From contig NZ_SOCT01000002.1 in NCBI RefSeq assembly GCF_004364435.1, positions 620,001 through 684,000 on the forward strand: a stretch of DNA of 64,000 nt, read 5' to 3'. This stretch comes from Pseudomonas sp. LP_7_YM (lineage in GTDB: Bacteria; Pseudomonadota; Gammaproteobacteria; Pseudomonadales; Pseudomonadaceae). Positions 30,473 to 39,533 of this stretch are shown here, one piece after another (position 1 is the first letter of the stretch; each line of letters opens with the position of its first letter). The position numbers and the translations under genes are program-made. The notes beneath the pieces were generated by a model, which saw nothing but the letters and a program-made list of their open reading frames with translations, ran no database searches and was not told the DNA's origin.

Positions 30473-31041
30473 CCCTGCGTCTGGACCTGTTGCGCCATGG
30501 CGAAACCGAACGCGGCGGGGGGCTGCGTGGCAGTCTGGATGACGCCCTGACCCCACTAGGCTGGCAGCAGATGCACCAAGCGGTGTCCAAGCCCGCTGCG
30601 TGGGATCTGATCCTCAGTTCGCCGCTGCAACGTTGTGCGCGATTTGCCGAAGCATTAGCGGCACAATTGTCGTTACCTGTGGCGTTTGAACCTGATCTGC
30701 AGGAGCTGCATTTCGGCGATTGGGAGGGCGTAAGCACTTCGCAATTGATGGAAAGCGATGCCGAAGGGCTGGGACGCTTCTGGGAGAATCCCTACACCTT
30801 CACTCCGCCCAATGGCGAGCCAGTGTCGGCGTTTTCCGAGCGAGTGCGCGGTGCTGTCCGGCGTCTGCACCAGATCCACGACGGCCAGCGCATCCTGCTG
30901 ATCAGCCATGGCGGGGTCATGCGCCTGTTGCTGGCTCAGGCCCGCAGGCTGCCTTGTGAACAATTGCTGCAAGTGGTCGTCGGTCATGGCGATCTGTTCG
31001 GGCTTGATGTCGATGCCGATGGCCTATTGACGGAGGTATAA
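30469..31041 (+). CDS. cobC: Alpha-ribazole phosphatase, histidine phosphatase family
   Basis: 190 residues of the phosphoglycerate-mutase-like fold. Catalytic RHG motif in [13 protein letters not shown], second arginine and Glu in [11 protein letters not shown], and the second catalytic His in [13 protein letters not shown]. From position in the operon it should dephosphorylate alpha-ribazole phosphate or the final cobalamin phosphate. Its stop directly abuts the cobS start. Confidence 0.88.
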   Translation: MTLRLDLLRHGETERGGGLRGSLDDALTPLGWQQMHQAVSKPAAWDLILSSPLQRCARFAEALAAQLSLPVAFEPDLQELHFGDWEGVSTSQLMESDAEGLGRFWENPYTFTPPNGEPVSAFSERVRGAVRRLHQIHDGQRILLISHGGVMRLLLAQARRLPCEQLLQVVVGHGDLFGLDVDADGLLTEV

Positions 31042-31773
31042 ATGCTGCCGTTCTGGATCGCCCTGCAATTTCTCAGCAGCTTGCCGGTTCGTCTACCCGG
31101 CATGCCGGAGCCGCAGGCACTGGGACGTTCGCTGTTGTTTTACCCGCTGGTGGGAGTGCTGTTCGGTTCGATCCTGATGGCGTTTAACCTTTTTCTCGAC
31201 GGCACGCCCCTATTACTTCATGCCGCACTGCTGCTGACAGTCTGGGTACTGCTCAGCGGCGGCCTGCACCTGGACGGGCTTGCCGATAGCGCCGACGCTT
31301 GGCTTGGCGGGTTCGGTGACCGGGAGCGCACCCTGACGATCATGAAGGACCCGCGCAGCGGGCCGATTGCCGTGGTGACACTGGTGATCGTCCTGTTACT
31401 GAAATTCAGCGCAGTTCTGGCCCTGATCGAAGGGCATCACAGTGTCGGTCTATGGCTGGCACCGGTCATAGGCCGCGCCGCGATGCTGGGGTTATTCCTC
31501 TGCACGCCCTATGTTCGTGCTGGTGGCTTGGGGCAGGCGCTGGCCGATCACCTCCCGCGCAGAATGGGCTTTCAAGCGCTAGCTGCGACAGCTGTTGGCT
31601 GTGTGATCGCATCCGGCTGGGCTGGTGTGTGGGTGTTGCTGTTCGTCGTGGCAGGATTCTTCTGGCTGCGACGCCTGATGATGCAGCGTCTGGGTGGCAG
31701 CACCGGAGATACGGCGGGGGCGATGCTGGAGTTGCTGGAGCTGCTGGTGGTACTCACGCTGGCGCTGATGTAA
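31042..31773 (+). CDS. cobS: Adenosylcobinamide-GDP ribazoletransferase (cobalamin synthase)
   Basis: 243 residues, polytopic membrane protein. Signatures: FWIALQFLSSLPV, LSGGLHLDGLADSADAWLGG with the metal-binding acidic residues, MKDPRSGPIAVV and GRAAMLGLFLCTPYVR. It joins the lower nucleotide loop to adenosylcobinamide-GDP and is the last gene of the operon. Also called cobV. The ten genes cover every step after cobyrinic acid; corrin-ring genes are not in this window. Confidence 0.94.
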   Translation: MLPFWIALQFLSSLPVRLPGMPEPQALGRSLLFYPLVGVLFGSILMAFNLFLDGTPLLLHAALLLTVWVLLSGGLHLDGLADSADAWLGGFGDRERTLTIMKDPRSGPIAVVTLVIVLLLKFSAVLALIEGHHSVGLWLAPVIGRAAMLGLFLCTPYVRAGGLGQALADHLPRRMGFQALAATAVGCVIASGWAGVWVLLFVVAGFFWLRRLMMQRLGGSTGDTAGAMLELLELLVVLTLALM

Positions 31774-31857
31774 CAGAGCCCGCTCGCTAGGCACCTTTGG
31801 TGGCAAGGGTTAGCCTGTATTCCTGACACCGACTCCTTGTCCCGAATGGATGCCGAC

Positions 31858-32409
31858 ATGAATATTCGCTGGATCTGCCTTGCTGTCCTGTTGTTTCATC
31901 TGGGCGGCGCAGCCATGGCTGCCGATTGCCCTCCTTTATTACAGGGTGAGTTACCCAAGCTGCGGGCTAAACAGAATATCGAGCTGTGCGAGCAGTTCGC
32001 GGGCAAGCCGATGGTCATCGTCAATACCGCGAGCTTCTGTGGCTTTGCGCCGCAGTTCAAAGGGCTGGAAGCGCTCAACCAACGGTTCAAGGGGCAGGGG
32101 CTGGAAGTGCTGGGCGTGCCGTCGGACGACTTCAAACAGGAGTCCGCAGACGTCGCTGAAACGGCGAAGGTCTGCTATGTCAATTACGGTGTGACATTCA
32201 CCATGACCGAGCCGCAACCGGTGCGAGGTGCCGATGCGATCAATCTGTTCAAGGTTCTGGCCGAACAAAGCAATGCGCCGCGCTGGAATTTCTATAAATA
32301 CGTGGTGGACCGCAAAGGTAATGTGATTGCCAGTTTTTCCAGCCTGACCCAGCCGGACGATCCCGAGTTGATTTCTGCGATCGAGAAAGCCATTGCCTCC
32401 ACACCTTGA
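31858..32409 (+). CDS. Exported glutathione-peroxidase-like protein
   Basis: 183 residues with a signal peptide ([21 protein letters not shown]), so periplasmic. Peroxidatic Cys in [18 protein letters not shown], a Gln in [10 protein letters not shown], Trp/Asn in [16 protein letters not shown] second Cys in [14 protein letters not shown] stands where thioredoxin-dependent members have the resolving Cys. It probably reduces hydroperoxides in the periplasm. Two further ATG or TTG starts lie 12 and 21 nt upstream. Confidence 0.87.
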   Translation: MNIRWICLAVLLFHLGGAAMAADCPPLLQGELPKLRAKQNIELCEQFAGKPMVIVNTASFCGFAPQFKGLEALNQRFKGQGLEVLGVPSDDFKQESADVAETAKVCYVNYGVTFTMTEPQPVRGADAINLFKVLAEQSNAPRWNFYKYVVDRKGNVIASFSSLTQPDDPELISAIEKAIASTP

Positions 32410-32440
32410 TCCCGGCAAGCACGGTCCTCGAGGTTGAACG

Positions 32441-32477
32441 AAAAACCCCGCAACCATCACTGGATGCGGGGTTTTTC
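32441..32477. terminator. Intrinsic terminator, bidirectional
   Basis: AAAAACCCCGCA, 12-nt loop region, TGCGGGGTTTTT. Serves the peroxidase-like gene and the convergent FadL-type porin gene that ends at 32518. Confidence 0.9.
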
Positions 32478-32517
32478 TGTATGGCACACGGGTGATTAAC
32501 CTGTGACGCCCAAGCCA

Positions 32518-33810
32518 TCAGAAGCGGTAGGTCAGGCCCAAGCCGAAACCGTTGGCGCTGTTTTCATACTTCGCGTTGTAGGACTGGCCCAAGGCGTTCA
32601 AGCGATTGACCTTGATGTCTTCTTCCTGAAGGTACGAGTAAGCGACATCGATGGTGATGTCGTCGGTCGGGCTGTAGCCTGCGCCCACACTGAAGATCGT
32701 ACGGTCGCCGGTAGGGATGCGTGGCGAACGGTCAGTGTTGTTGGTTGGCGACTGGTCGAACGTCAGGCCGGTACGCAGTACCCACTGCTTGTTCAGTTGG
32801 AAGGAAGTCCCCAGCGCATAGGCCCAGGTGTCATGCCAGTTCTGTTCTTCGCTGATGGTGCCCACCAGGCCAGGCGCTGCATTACCGCCAGCACGGGTCA
32901 CGCCCGAGTTGCGAACGGTGATGTCCTGCAGGCGGCTCCAGCGAGTCCAGGTCGCACCGGCGTAGAGTTTCCAGTCGTCGGTCATTTTCTGGGTAACCGA
33001 GAAGTCTACGGACTCTGGAGTATCCAGGCTCAGCTTGCCGTCATATCGCCCAGCACCCAGCACGTTGGCCGGAACGCCTGCACCTGGTGTGACTTCAGTA
33101 TGACCTTCGAGCTTGTAAGTTACCTTCGAGTGGTAGGTCAGGCCCAGGCTTGTGGTATCGGTGGCCTGCACCAACACACCGGCGTTGAAGCCATAGCCGA
33201 CGTCATCGCCTTTGACTTGAACGCGGCCGTCGCCGGTGCGGGCTCCCAGGAGCGGGCTGACGTTGAGTGCCGATTCCAGCACGCCGGAAATATGGTTGAT
33301 CGTCGGGCCGAAACCGATCGACACCTTGTCATTGAAGGCATAGCTGACGGTCGGCTGGAATGTCACGACCTTGACCAGGCTCTTGCTGCCGAAGTTACGG
33401 CCCTGGAAGCTGCTCTCGTAGTCGGTCACCAGACCAAACGGCGCATAAACGCCCAGGCCGAAGGCCCACTGATCGTCGATAGGTTTGACGTAGAAACCCA
33501 TTGGCACGGCAGTGAAAGGCACCATGTCGCCCTTGTTGGTCCCCACAACAGAGCCGCTGGTGTCCTTGATATCTGTCGAAGCGTCGATGGCCGCAACACC
33601 AACGGTGACTTGTTGGCGCTTGAGGCGCGACATCCCGGCAGGGTTGCCATAGACGATGCTCGCATCATCGACGGAAGAGGAACGGCCTGCAAAACCAGTG
33701 CCCATGCCGCTGATGCTCTGCTCGTTAAGAGCAAAACCTGATGCGAAAATCTGGGTGGAGGCAAGAGTGATGGCGAGGCTGAGGCTGGATTTGATCATTG
33801 TTTTTTTCAT
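32518..33810 (-). CDS. FadL/OmpP1-family outer-membrane transporter
   Basis: 430 residues. Signal peptide (IKSSLSLAITLASTQIFASG) followed by the family start GFALNEQSISGMGTGFAGRS, in which the N-terminal hatch carries the NPAG motif (VYGNPAGMSRL). Many alternating beta strands follow and the last residue is aromatic (GLGLTYRF), as needed for outer-membrane assembly. Members admit long-chain fatty acids or other hydrophobic compounds. AAGGAG lies 9 nt before the ATG. Confidence 0.92.
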   Translation of the reverse strand: MKKTMIKSSLSLAITLASTQIFASGFALNEQSISGMGTGFAGRSSSVDDASIVYGNPAGMSRLKRQQVTVGVAAIDASTDIKDTSGSVVGTNKGDMVPFTAVPMGFYVKPIDDQWAFGLGVYAPFGLVTDYESSFQGRNFGSKSLVKVVTFQPTVSYAFNDKVSIGFGPTINHISGVLESALNVSPLLGARTGDGRVQVKGDDVGYGFNAGVLVQATDTTSLGLTYHSKVTYKLEGHTEVTPGAGVPANVLGAGRYDGKLSLDTPESVDFSVTQKMTDDWKLYAGATWTRWSRLQDITVRNSGVTRAGGNAAPGLVGTISEEQNWHDTWAYALGTSFQLNKQWVLRTGLTFDQSPTNNTDRSPRIPTGDRTIFSVGAGYSPTDDITIDVAYSYLQEEDIKVNRLNALGQSYNAKYENSANGFGLGLTYRF

Positions 33811-33950
33811 TGTTAGAACTCCTTGTTGATCACCGCGCGGAAATTACCAATATTTTTGATGTCGCGCCATAGGCTGCTTCACCCGATTCTGAGCTGTTTT
33901 TGTAGGACAATCCGGGCAAACGTGCTGCTATCTCCCGTAAAACTGTCGGG

Positions 33951-34442
33951 TCATAAAATGGTTGATTCGGCTTGAAACAAAGGGTGAACCCAGGTTTGCC
34001 AGGCTGTCGTGAAATCCTCCAGCCGGCCACTCGGCTGAAATATCCTGCGCCAAATTCGCGCCATCCCCAGCAGATTATCTTCGGCGGGTAGCGTCATGCC
34101 ACTCGCTTCCACCATCATCCAAGCAATTGCGGTGGAATAACGCAGGTTGACCGTCAGTTCAAGATCCGGTCCGGTCAGGAAGGCGTGCTGACTGGCCAGG
34201 CCTCTGATCAGGCTGGCAAGGTCGGGGTTTTTGGCCAGATAGCCATCCCATACGCGGTAGTGCAGGGCATCGGAAATGCCATACAAGCCATGCCCGGCTT
34301 GACTGTCGAGCTCGGCCCCCAGCGCTGACTGGGTAGCGGCCACAGCAAGCAGAAAAGATTCTGCTCCTGGAGGGTGGCGGCCGAGATAGGTCAGCGTCGG
34401 GCTGATCACATGACGGCGCAGTTCACTGGCGGCGATTCCCAT
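33951..34442 (-). CDS. Orphan phage-like protein of unknown function
   Basis: 163 residues. The layout (ELRRHVISPTLTYLGRHPPGAESFLLAVAATQSALG then GHGLYGISDALHYRVWDGYL and YSTAIAWMMVEA) resembles phage-encoded proteins in which an Ala-Ala-x-Glu-Ser motif recalls a soluble lytic transglycosylase. Here the expected Glu position reads Gln (AATQSALG), so any such activity is doubtful. No phage genes flank it; it stands alone upstream of the porin gene. The family link is recalled, not searched. Confidence 0.55.
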   Translation of the reverse strand: MGIAASELRRHVISPTLTYLGRHPPGAESFLLAVAATQSALGAELDSQAGHGLYGISDALHYRVWDGYLAKNPDLASLIRGLASQHAFLTGPDLELTVNLRYSTAIAWMMVEASGMTLPAEDNLLGMARIWRRIFQPSGRLEDFTTAWQTWVHPLFQAESTIL

Positions 34443-34664
34443 AATGCCCTCGGCGAGGTCAATGAGCCGGAAGCCCCTGACGCTTGGTAGCGGGAATGAA
34501 CCTGGGACCTCCAGAAGCGGGGATAGCCGCCTGAGTTGAAGCGTAGTCTCATATTTGCCGTGTAAGGGGCTGTTTCTAAGATATTTCCTGATCGTTAAAG
34601 CCTGTTTCTCTTCGCTGATGGTGAGCGGTGCGACAGCTTTTCATATAAAAAACAGGCACAAAAA

Positions 34665-34689
34665 AGCCCCACCTTTTAAGGGTGAGGCT
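34665..34689 (-). terminator. Intrinsic terminator after the small gene at 34721
   Basis: On the minus strand AGCCTCACCCTTAAAAGGTG, then GGGCT and a run of six T. The stem has one mismatch. It lies 32 nt past the stop of the 74-residue gene. The remainder of 34443-34720 shows no credible gene. Confidence 0.8.
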
Positions 34690-34720
34690 CGGCGGCGTGT
34701 TTTTTACCCGACGAACGGTA

Positions 34721-34945
34721 TCAGGCGGTTAATGCCTGACGTGTCCGGTCAATTATGGCCTGCAGCGGTTCGGCGCTGGAGTACTGATCGGGGTAGAGGC
34801 GTTCACTGTGACGGGCGATGCCGTGTTCGTTGACGATCGTGAAGCTGAAACAGCCTTTGCGAGCCGCCATGATCAGGCAGTTCATAGGCGCGAAAGCGTT
34901 GGTTAGGGTGCGAATAGCATTTTGAGTCTGGACATGGGTAGTCAT
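34721..34945 (-). CDS. Small conserved hypothetical protein
   Basis: 74 residues: MTTHVQTQNAIRTLTNAFAP, CLIMAARKGCFSFTIVNEHG, then a helical tail ending TRQALTA. Alternating strand/helix pattern and a good terminator support it as an expressed gene. No domain recognised. An in-frame start 30 nt upstream exists; the chosen ATG has AGGAAA about 12 nt before it, which is rather far. Confidence 0.6.
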   Translation of the reverse strand: MTTHVQTQNAIRTLTNAFAPMNCLIMAARKGCFSFTIVNEHGIARHSERLYPDQYSSAEPLQAIIDRTRQALTA

Positions 34946-35927
34946 GGTTATGGTGTTTCCTGAATCGACACGCAATCAGAGGCGTGCAAAATAAAAACGT
35001 TCCAGTAAACGCGGGCCGATGCTCGAATGCGAGTCAGGGCAGGGCGCAGAACCTGTCTGGAACAAAAGCAGCCAGTTGAAGCGCGGTTATCGTGTAGCGC
35101 TGGGCTGACTGGTAGGTACTTCGGAGGGCAGGCAACACGACAGGAGCAAAGGTTCGATGCTCCAGGTGAAGATCCTGATCAATTTGCAGGCTGGTTTGAG
35201 CAGACCATGATTGCTTCTCCACACCTCCGTTTTCGGCAGGTCGTGCGAGTTCATGTCTGGAAACCATCGAGGTGATCGATCCCGTTTTTTAGTCCGTCTG
35301 CTTGAAGGCACAGATGGATCCAAGGATTTGTTCGATCAGAATTGACTTTCAGCTTGGTACTAACGGCGGCGATTTTATTCGATTTGAAAACGCAGCGCAA
35401 GAGGTGTGGTGCACGAATGTTGTTCTGCGGCTGGATGTGCGGGTATTCGGCATTTAGGTATCGCGCTGATACGTGCCGACATGTTTTTTCAGCGGGCTAT
35501 AGACTCCTCTTGTCGGTGTAAAGCGATTTCGGCTTCTTTCTGAACATGTGCTTATAGCGAAGGGAAATTGACTTGTGCACATTAGAGCCATTAGCTGTTA
35601 TCTCACTGTCACATTCCCTCCTAACAGCTTGATTTCAGTCAGCGATTTATTAAGTCAATGAAAAGCATCGTTTTTTTTTCTGGTGAAAAAATCGTCAGTT
35701 TGAACGCAAGCCCCATTCTATCGGCGTTTGCGAGGGTTCAAGGGAGGTTGTCCACTGACTTATCCACAGCTTCTGTGGATTGTCCCGGGCGCTCGCTCTA
35801 ACCCGCGCCTTTGCTTCAATCAGACGAAGATTCGGCCTTTCTTTCGGGTATGGCCCGAACCTGAATCTGACGTCAGCACAGGTTCTGCGCATAATGCCGC
35901 CAGCATCGATTTGAGTTGGAGAATTTT
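34946..35927. other. Gene-poor interval
   Basis: Nearly 1 kb between a small hypothetical gene and rmuC with no reading frame I can support. 35280-35700 is visibly more AT-rich than its surroundings and contains a T9 tract at 35672-35680. The only clear signal is the DnaA-box-like site and hairpin at 35760-35778. Confidence 0.5.
35760..35778. promoter_or_regulatory. DnaA-box match joined to a small hairpin upstream of rmuC
   Basis: TTATCCACA (35760-35768) is a perfect DnaA-box consensus. It overlaps the hairpin CCACAG-CTT-CTGTGG (35764-35778), whose right arm continues as TGTGGATTG, a two-mismatch inverted box. About 150 nt before the rmuC start. Confidence 0.45.
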
Positions 35928-37406
35928 ATGGCTTTGGACCTCACCAGCCTGCTGCTGGGATTGGCGGTGGCGGCATTGCCTTTGCTGGCGCTGGCCTGGC
36001 AACTGCAACGCCGGATTGCCCGGCATGAGGCGCAGGCGACATTGCTGGACGAGCGCTTGAGCAATGCACAAATGGCCCAGGACGGTTTGAATGCACAGTT
36101 GGATGCCTGCCGTGACGAGATCAGCGATTTATCGCAGGCCAATGCAGTGAAGCAAGCGGAGCTTGCGGCCTTGCGCCGAGAGGTCGAACTCCTGCGTTTG
36201 CAGCAGGATACAGCTCGCCTTGCGCAGGAGGACTGGGGGCAGGAGCGTGCTCTTAAGGAGGCTGAATTGCGGCGCCTGGGCGCGCAGTGTGCTTCCCTTG
36301 ACGCGGAGTTGCGTGAACAACAGGAAAGCCATCAGCAGCGTCTGAGCGATCTGCAGGGTTCGCGGGATGAGTTGCGGGCCCAGTTTGCCGAGCTTGCCGG
36401 GAAGATCTTCGATGAGCGCGAACAACGTTTCGCCGAAACCAGTCAGCAGCAGTTGGGCCAGTTGCTCAACCCGCTGAAAGAGCGGATTCAGTCGTTCGAA
36501 AAACGTGTTGAAGAAAGCTATCAGCAGGAGGCGCGGGAGCGTTTCTCGCTGGGCAAGGAGCTGGAACGTCTGCAGGTGCTCAACCAACGCTTGAGCGACG
36601 AAGCCACCAACCTGACCCGGGCGCTCAAGGGCCAGAAAACTCAAGGCAACTGGGGTGAGCTGATCCTGGAACGGGTGTTGGAGCACGCCGGGCTGGAGAA
36701 GGGCCGCGAATACCAGACGCAGGTTAGCCTCAAGGGGCCGGATGGCGAGCGATTCCAGCCGGATGTCCTGATCATGCTGCCGGGCGACAAGCAGGTCGTG
36801 GTCGATGCCAAGGTCAGTCTTACGGCGTACCAGCAATATGTGTCGGCCGATGACGACGTGATCGCACAGGTTGCCTTGAAACAGCACGTCTTATCACTGC
36901 GCAACCACGTCAAGGGTTTGTCCGGCAAGGATTACAAACGTCTGGAAGGGTTGCACAGCCTGGATTTCGTGTTGCTGTTCGTACCTATCGAAGCAGCGTT
37001 TTCCGCAGCACTGCAGGCGGAACCGAACATGTTTCAGGAAGCCTTCGACCGCAATATCGTGATTGTCAGTCCGACCACGCTGCTGGCCACGCTGCGGGTC
37101 ATCGACAGCCTCTGGAAGCAGGAGCGCCAGAGTCAGAACGCCCGGGAAATTGCCGAGCGCGCAGGCTGGCTGTACGACAAGTTCGTGCTGTTCATTCAGG
37201 ATCTGGATGAGGTCGGCAGCCGTCTGCAGCAACTTGATAAAGCCTACGGCGCTGCGCGCAACAAGCTGGTTGAGGGGCGTGGCAACCTGGTCAGCCGCAG
37301 CGAGCAACTCAAGCTGCTTGGCGCGCGGGCGAGCAAAAACCTGCCCACCGATCTGCTGGAGCGGGCAATGACCGATGAGGATGGACTGGTGAAGCTGCCT
37401 GAGTAG
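35928..37406 (+). CDS. rmuC: DNA recombination protein RmuC
   Basis: 492 residues. One N-terminal membrane segment (LLLGLAVAALPLLALAW), a long coiled coil (about 25-190), then the RmuC nuclease-like domain with LKGQKTQGNWGELILERVLE, FQPDVLIMLPGDKQVVVDAKVSL, and NIVIVSPTTLLATLR. RmuC limits chromosome inversions and has a PD-(D/E)xK-like core. TTGGAG sits 7 nt before the ATG; the open frame begins 12 nt earlier at TTG. Confidence 0.94.
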   Translation: MALDLTSLLLGLAVAALPLLALAWQLQRRIARHEAQATLLDERLSNAQMAQDGLNAQLDACRDEISDLSQANAVKQAELAALRREVELLRLQQDTARLAQEDWGQERALKEAELRRLGAQCASLDAELREQQESHQQRLSDLQGSRDELRAQFAELAGKIFDEREQRFAETSQQQLGQLLNPLKERIQSFEKRVEESYQQEARERFSLGKELERLQVLNQRLSDEATNLTRALKGQKTQGNWGELILERVLEHAGLEKGREYQTQVSLKGPDGERFQPDVLIMLPGDKQVVVDAKVSLTAYQQYVSADDDVIAQVALKQHVLSLRNHVKGLSGKDYKRLEGLHSLDFVLLFVPIEAAFSAALQAEPNMFQEAFDRNIVIVSPTTLLATLRVIDSLWKQERQSQNAREIAERAGWLYDKFVLFIQDLDEVGSRLQQLDKAYGAARNKLVEGRGNLVSRSEQLKLLGARASKNLPTDLLERAMTDEDGLVKLPE

Positions 37407-37460
37407 GTCGCAACCGGAGGATGTTTTGCACCACCCGGCTGAGTGCTTCACAGCCAGTAT

Positions 37461-37480
37461 TTTGAATACATGTATACAAG
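37461..37480. promoter_or_regulatory. Palindromic operator candidate upstream of the NCS1 transporter
   Basis: TTGAATACATGTATACAA (37462-37479) is symmetric except for one pair, around the perfect core ATACATGTAT. A related half, GTATACAA, recurs at 37680-37687 next to the expected transcription start. Such TTGTATACAA-like sites are typical for GntR-family regulators; no such gene is in the window. Confidence 0.5.
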
Positions 37481-37655
37481 ATTTTGCGTTTGGTCCTTTC
37501 AAACCGCATGCCTCAACCATGCACCGCCATCACGCATCGATGCACTCAGAGTGGGCGAGTCTGTTCATCAGTTCTGAAAAATTGATGCTGCTCATTCACA
37601 TTGATCGCTTGTAAAACCCCGACCCGGCGCGTTCTCACCGCGTCGAAAATTCTAC

Positions 37656-37670
37656 TGGCACGCATTCTGC
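37656..37670 (+). promoter_or_regulatory. Sigma-54 promoter
   Basis: TGGCACGCATTCTGC matches the -24/-12 consensus TGGCAC-N5-TTGC in all but one base, with the required GG to GC spacing of 10. Transcription would start near 37682, 79 nt before the transporter ATG. It implies control by nitrogen status or a dedicated activator. Confidence 0.65.
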
Positions 37671-37760
37671 CTAGTGATTCGTATACAACCCAGGCTATCT
37701 CCCGTACGCAGTGTGCAATGCCTACACGGGAAGCAGCTGGTTTTCTCAGGGAGAAATGCG

Positions 37761-39209
37761 ATGACCGAATCAATACCCGAGGGCTACAGCCCGCGTTTAT
37801 ATAACCAGGATCTGGGGCCCTTGCCGCAGAAGTGGACCTGGTACAACATTTTTGCCTTCTGGATGAGCGACGTGCACAGCGTCGGGGGGTATGTGTTTGC
37901 CGCCAGCCTGTTCGCACTGGGTCTGGCGAGCTGGCAGGTGCTGATCGCGCTACTGGCGGGCATTTGCATCATTCAGGTAATTGCAAATCTGCTCGCCAAA
38001 CCGAGTCAACAGGCGGCGGTACCATACCCGGTGATCTGCCGACTGGCATTTGGTGTCTTCGGCGCGAATATTCCAGCGGTGATTCGCGGGCTGATCGCCG
38101 TGGCCTGGTACGGCGTGCAGACCTATCTGGCCTCCAGCGCTTTGATCATTGTGGTTCTGCGATTTTTCCCACAAATGGCGGTGTATGCCGATCCGCATTT
38201 CGCAGGCTTATCCTACCTAGGCTGGTTCGGATTTCTGGCCCTCTGGTTGGTCCAGGCCGCAGTGTTCTGGACCGGTATGGATTCGATTCGCCGGTTTACC
38301 GATTGGGCAGGACCGGTGGTGTATGCGGTGATGTTCCTGCTGGCCGGATGGATTGTCTGGAAGGCAGGCTGGGCCAATATCAGCTTCACTTTGTCCGAGA
38401 AATCCCTGACCGGGTGGGAAGCTGCCTGGCAAGTGGTCGTGGCAACGGCGCTGGTGGTCTCGTATTTCTCTGGCCCTACGCTGAATTTTGGAGATTTCAG
38501 TCGCTACTGCCGGAGCATGTCGCAGGTGCGCCGAGGTAACTTCTGGGGCTTGCCGGTCAACTTTCTCGCGTTCTCACTGGTAACTGTCGTTATCGTGTCT
38601 GGCACTTTGCCGGTGTTTGGTGAAATGCTTCATGACCCGATCGCCACGGTCGCCCGTATTGATAACGAAGTAGCGGTATTGCTAGGTGCATTCGCTTTCG
38701 TTACCGCCACCATCGGCATCAACATCGTGGCCAATTTCGTATCCCCGGCATTCGATTTCGCCAACGTCGCGCCCAGCAAGATCAGCTGGCGCATGGGCGG
38801 CATGATCGCGGCAGTGGCCTCGATCTTCATCACGCCGTGGAACCTGTTCAATAACCCGGCGGTTATCCATTACACCCTGGATGTGCTGGCGGCATTCATC
38901 GGCCCGTTGTTCGGCATCCTGCTGGTGGATTACTACGTCATCAAGAAGCAGCAGATTGACGTCGATTCGCTCTTCAACGATGGCCCGCAGGGTCGCTACT
39001 GGTATACCGGCGGGGTCAACTATGCCGCAGTTAAGGCGTTGATTCTGGCCACTCTGGCAGGCATCGCGATCACTTTTATTCCCGCCCTGCAGCCCATGGC
39101 CAACTTTGCGTGGTTCACCGGCTGTTTTCTGGGTGGCGCGCTGTTCTTTATATTTGCCCGCCGCAGTCAGGCTCACGAAGGTGCGTCATTAGCACCTGTC
39201 GCATCGTGA
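37761..39209 (+). CDS. NCS1-family nucleobase/hydantoin-type transporter
   Basis: 482 residues with about 12 membrane segments. The N-terminal NQDLGPLPQKWTWYNIFAFWMSDVHSVGG is the NCS1 signature; other marks are YPVICRLAFGVFGANIPA and YFSGPTLNFGDFSRY. NCS1 proteins take up cytosine, allantoin, hydantoins, thiamine or related compounds with H+ or Na+. In P. aeruginosa a similar transporter sits near gbuA, so a guanidino compound or nucleobase are both possible. AGGGAGAA precedes the ATG. Confidence 0.87.
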   Translation: MTESIPEGYSPRLYNQDLGPLPQKWTWYNIFAFWMSDVHSVGGYVFAASLFALGLASWQVLIALLAGICIIQVIANLLAKPSQQAAVPYPVICRLAFGVFGANIPAVIRGLIAVAWYGVQTYLASSALIIVVLRFFPQMAVYADPHFAGLSYLGWFGFLALWLVQAAVFWTGMDSIRRFTDWAGPVVYAVMFLLAGWIVWKAGWANISFTLSEKSLTGWEAAWQVVVATALVVSYFSGPTLNFGDFSRYCRSMSQVRRGNFWGLPVNFLAFSLVTVVIVSGTLPVFGEMLHDPIATVARIDNEVAVLLGAFAFVTATIGINIVANFVSPAFDFANVAPSKISWRMGGMIAAVASIFITPWNLFNNPAVIHYTLDVLAAFIGPLFGILLVDYYVIKKQQIDVDSLFNDGPQGRYWYTGGVNYAAVKALILATLAGIAITFIPALQPMANFAWFTGCFLGGALFFIFARRSQAHEGASLAPVAS

Positions 39210-39218
39210 CAAAAAGGG

Positions 39219-39247
39219 CGCGGCCAGCGGCGGTGTCGCTGGTCGCG
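39219..39247. terminator. GC-rich hairpin after the NCS1 gene
   Basis: CGCGGCCAGCG and CGCTGGTCGCG pair (one G-T). No T-run follows on the plus strand; on the minus strand CCCTTTTT follows. It may end transcription in either direction, but the plus-strand case is weak. Confidence 0.45.
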
Positions 39248-39407
39248 TGAGGCTTGGCAATTGCTACATGGAAATGTCCGAACGTAAAGAATGGGAAAAT
39301 TTCCTGACGCGACACTCCGTAGCAGGCGTAAAGTGCACCTTGGCACTATGATTTGCGTTAAGCGGACCAGAAGTTGGCTGCCAGCATTTCCCTGAAGGGG
39401 CGTCTAT

Positions 39408-39533
39408 ATGAACAGTAAATTGCAAGAATGGCTGCACGACGTAGGTGTTGCATTAGGCTTGATCGAGCGACCTAAATTGCAACCGATTCCTGTCCGGTCC
39501 GACGATGATGAGCGGCGCCGTCCGCGTCGTTGA
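39408..39533 (+). CDS. PA1414-family small protein (SicX-locus-like)
   Basis: A 41-codon ORF: MNSKLQEWLHDVGVALGLIE, then RPKLQPIPVRSDDD and a basic ERRRPRR tail. I recognise the pattern of the small Pseudomonas PA1414 family, whose transcript in P. aeruginosa includes the oxygen-responsive sRNA SicX. AAGGGG lies 8 nt before the ATG. Upstream, ATGAT-N4-GTTAA (39348-39361) is a weak match to the ANR box TTGAT-N4-ATCAA. The 3' region to about 39650 could carry an sRNA; I see no strong U-tract terminator on this strand. Confidence 0.7.
   Translation: MNSKLQEWLHDVGVALGLIERPKLQPIPVRSDDDERRRPRR

Noticed and set aside
32503..33741. Long open frame (412 codons) opposite the FadL-type gene
   Set aside because: The opposite strand encodes a clear outer-membrane protein with signal peptide and terminal Phe; this frame shows no domain.
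34555..34833. 92-codon open frame on the plus strand
   Set aside because: Overlaps the terminator and the better-supported small minus-strand gene at 34721-34945.
35027..35275. 82-codon open frame in the gene-poor interval
   Set aside because: No ribosome-binding site, no domain, and an equally long frame exists on the other strand.
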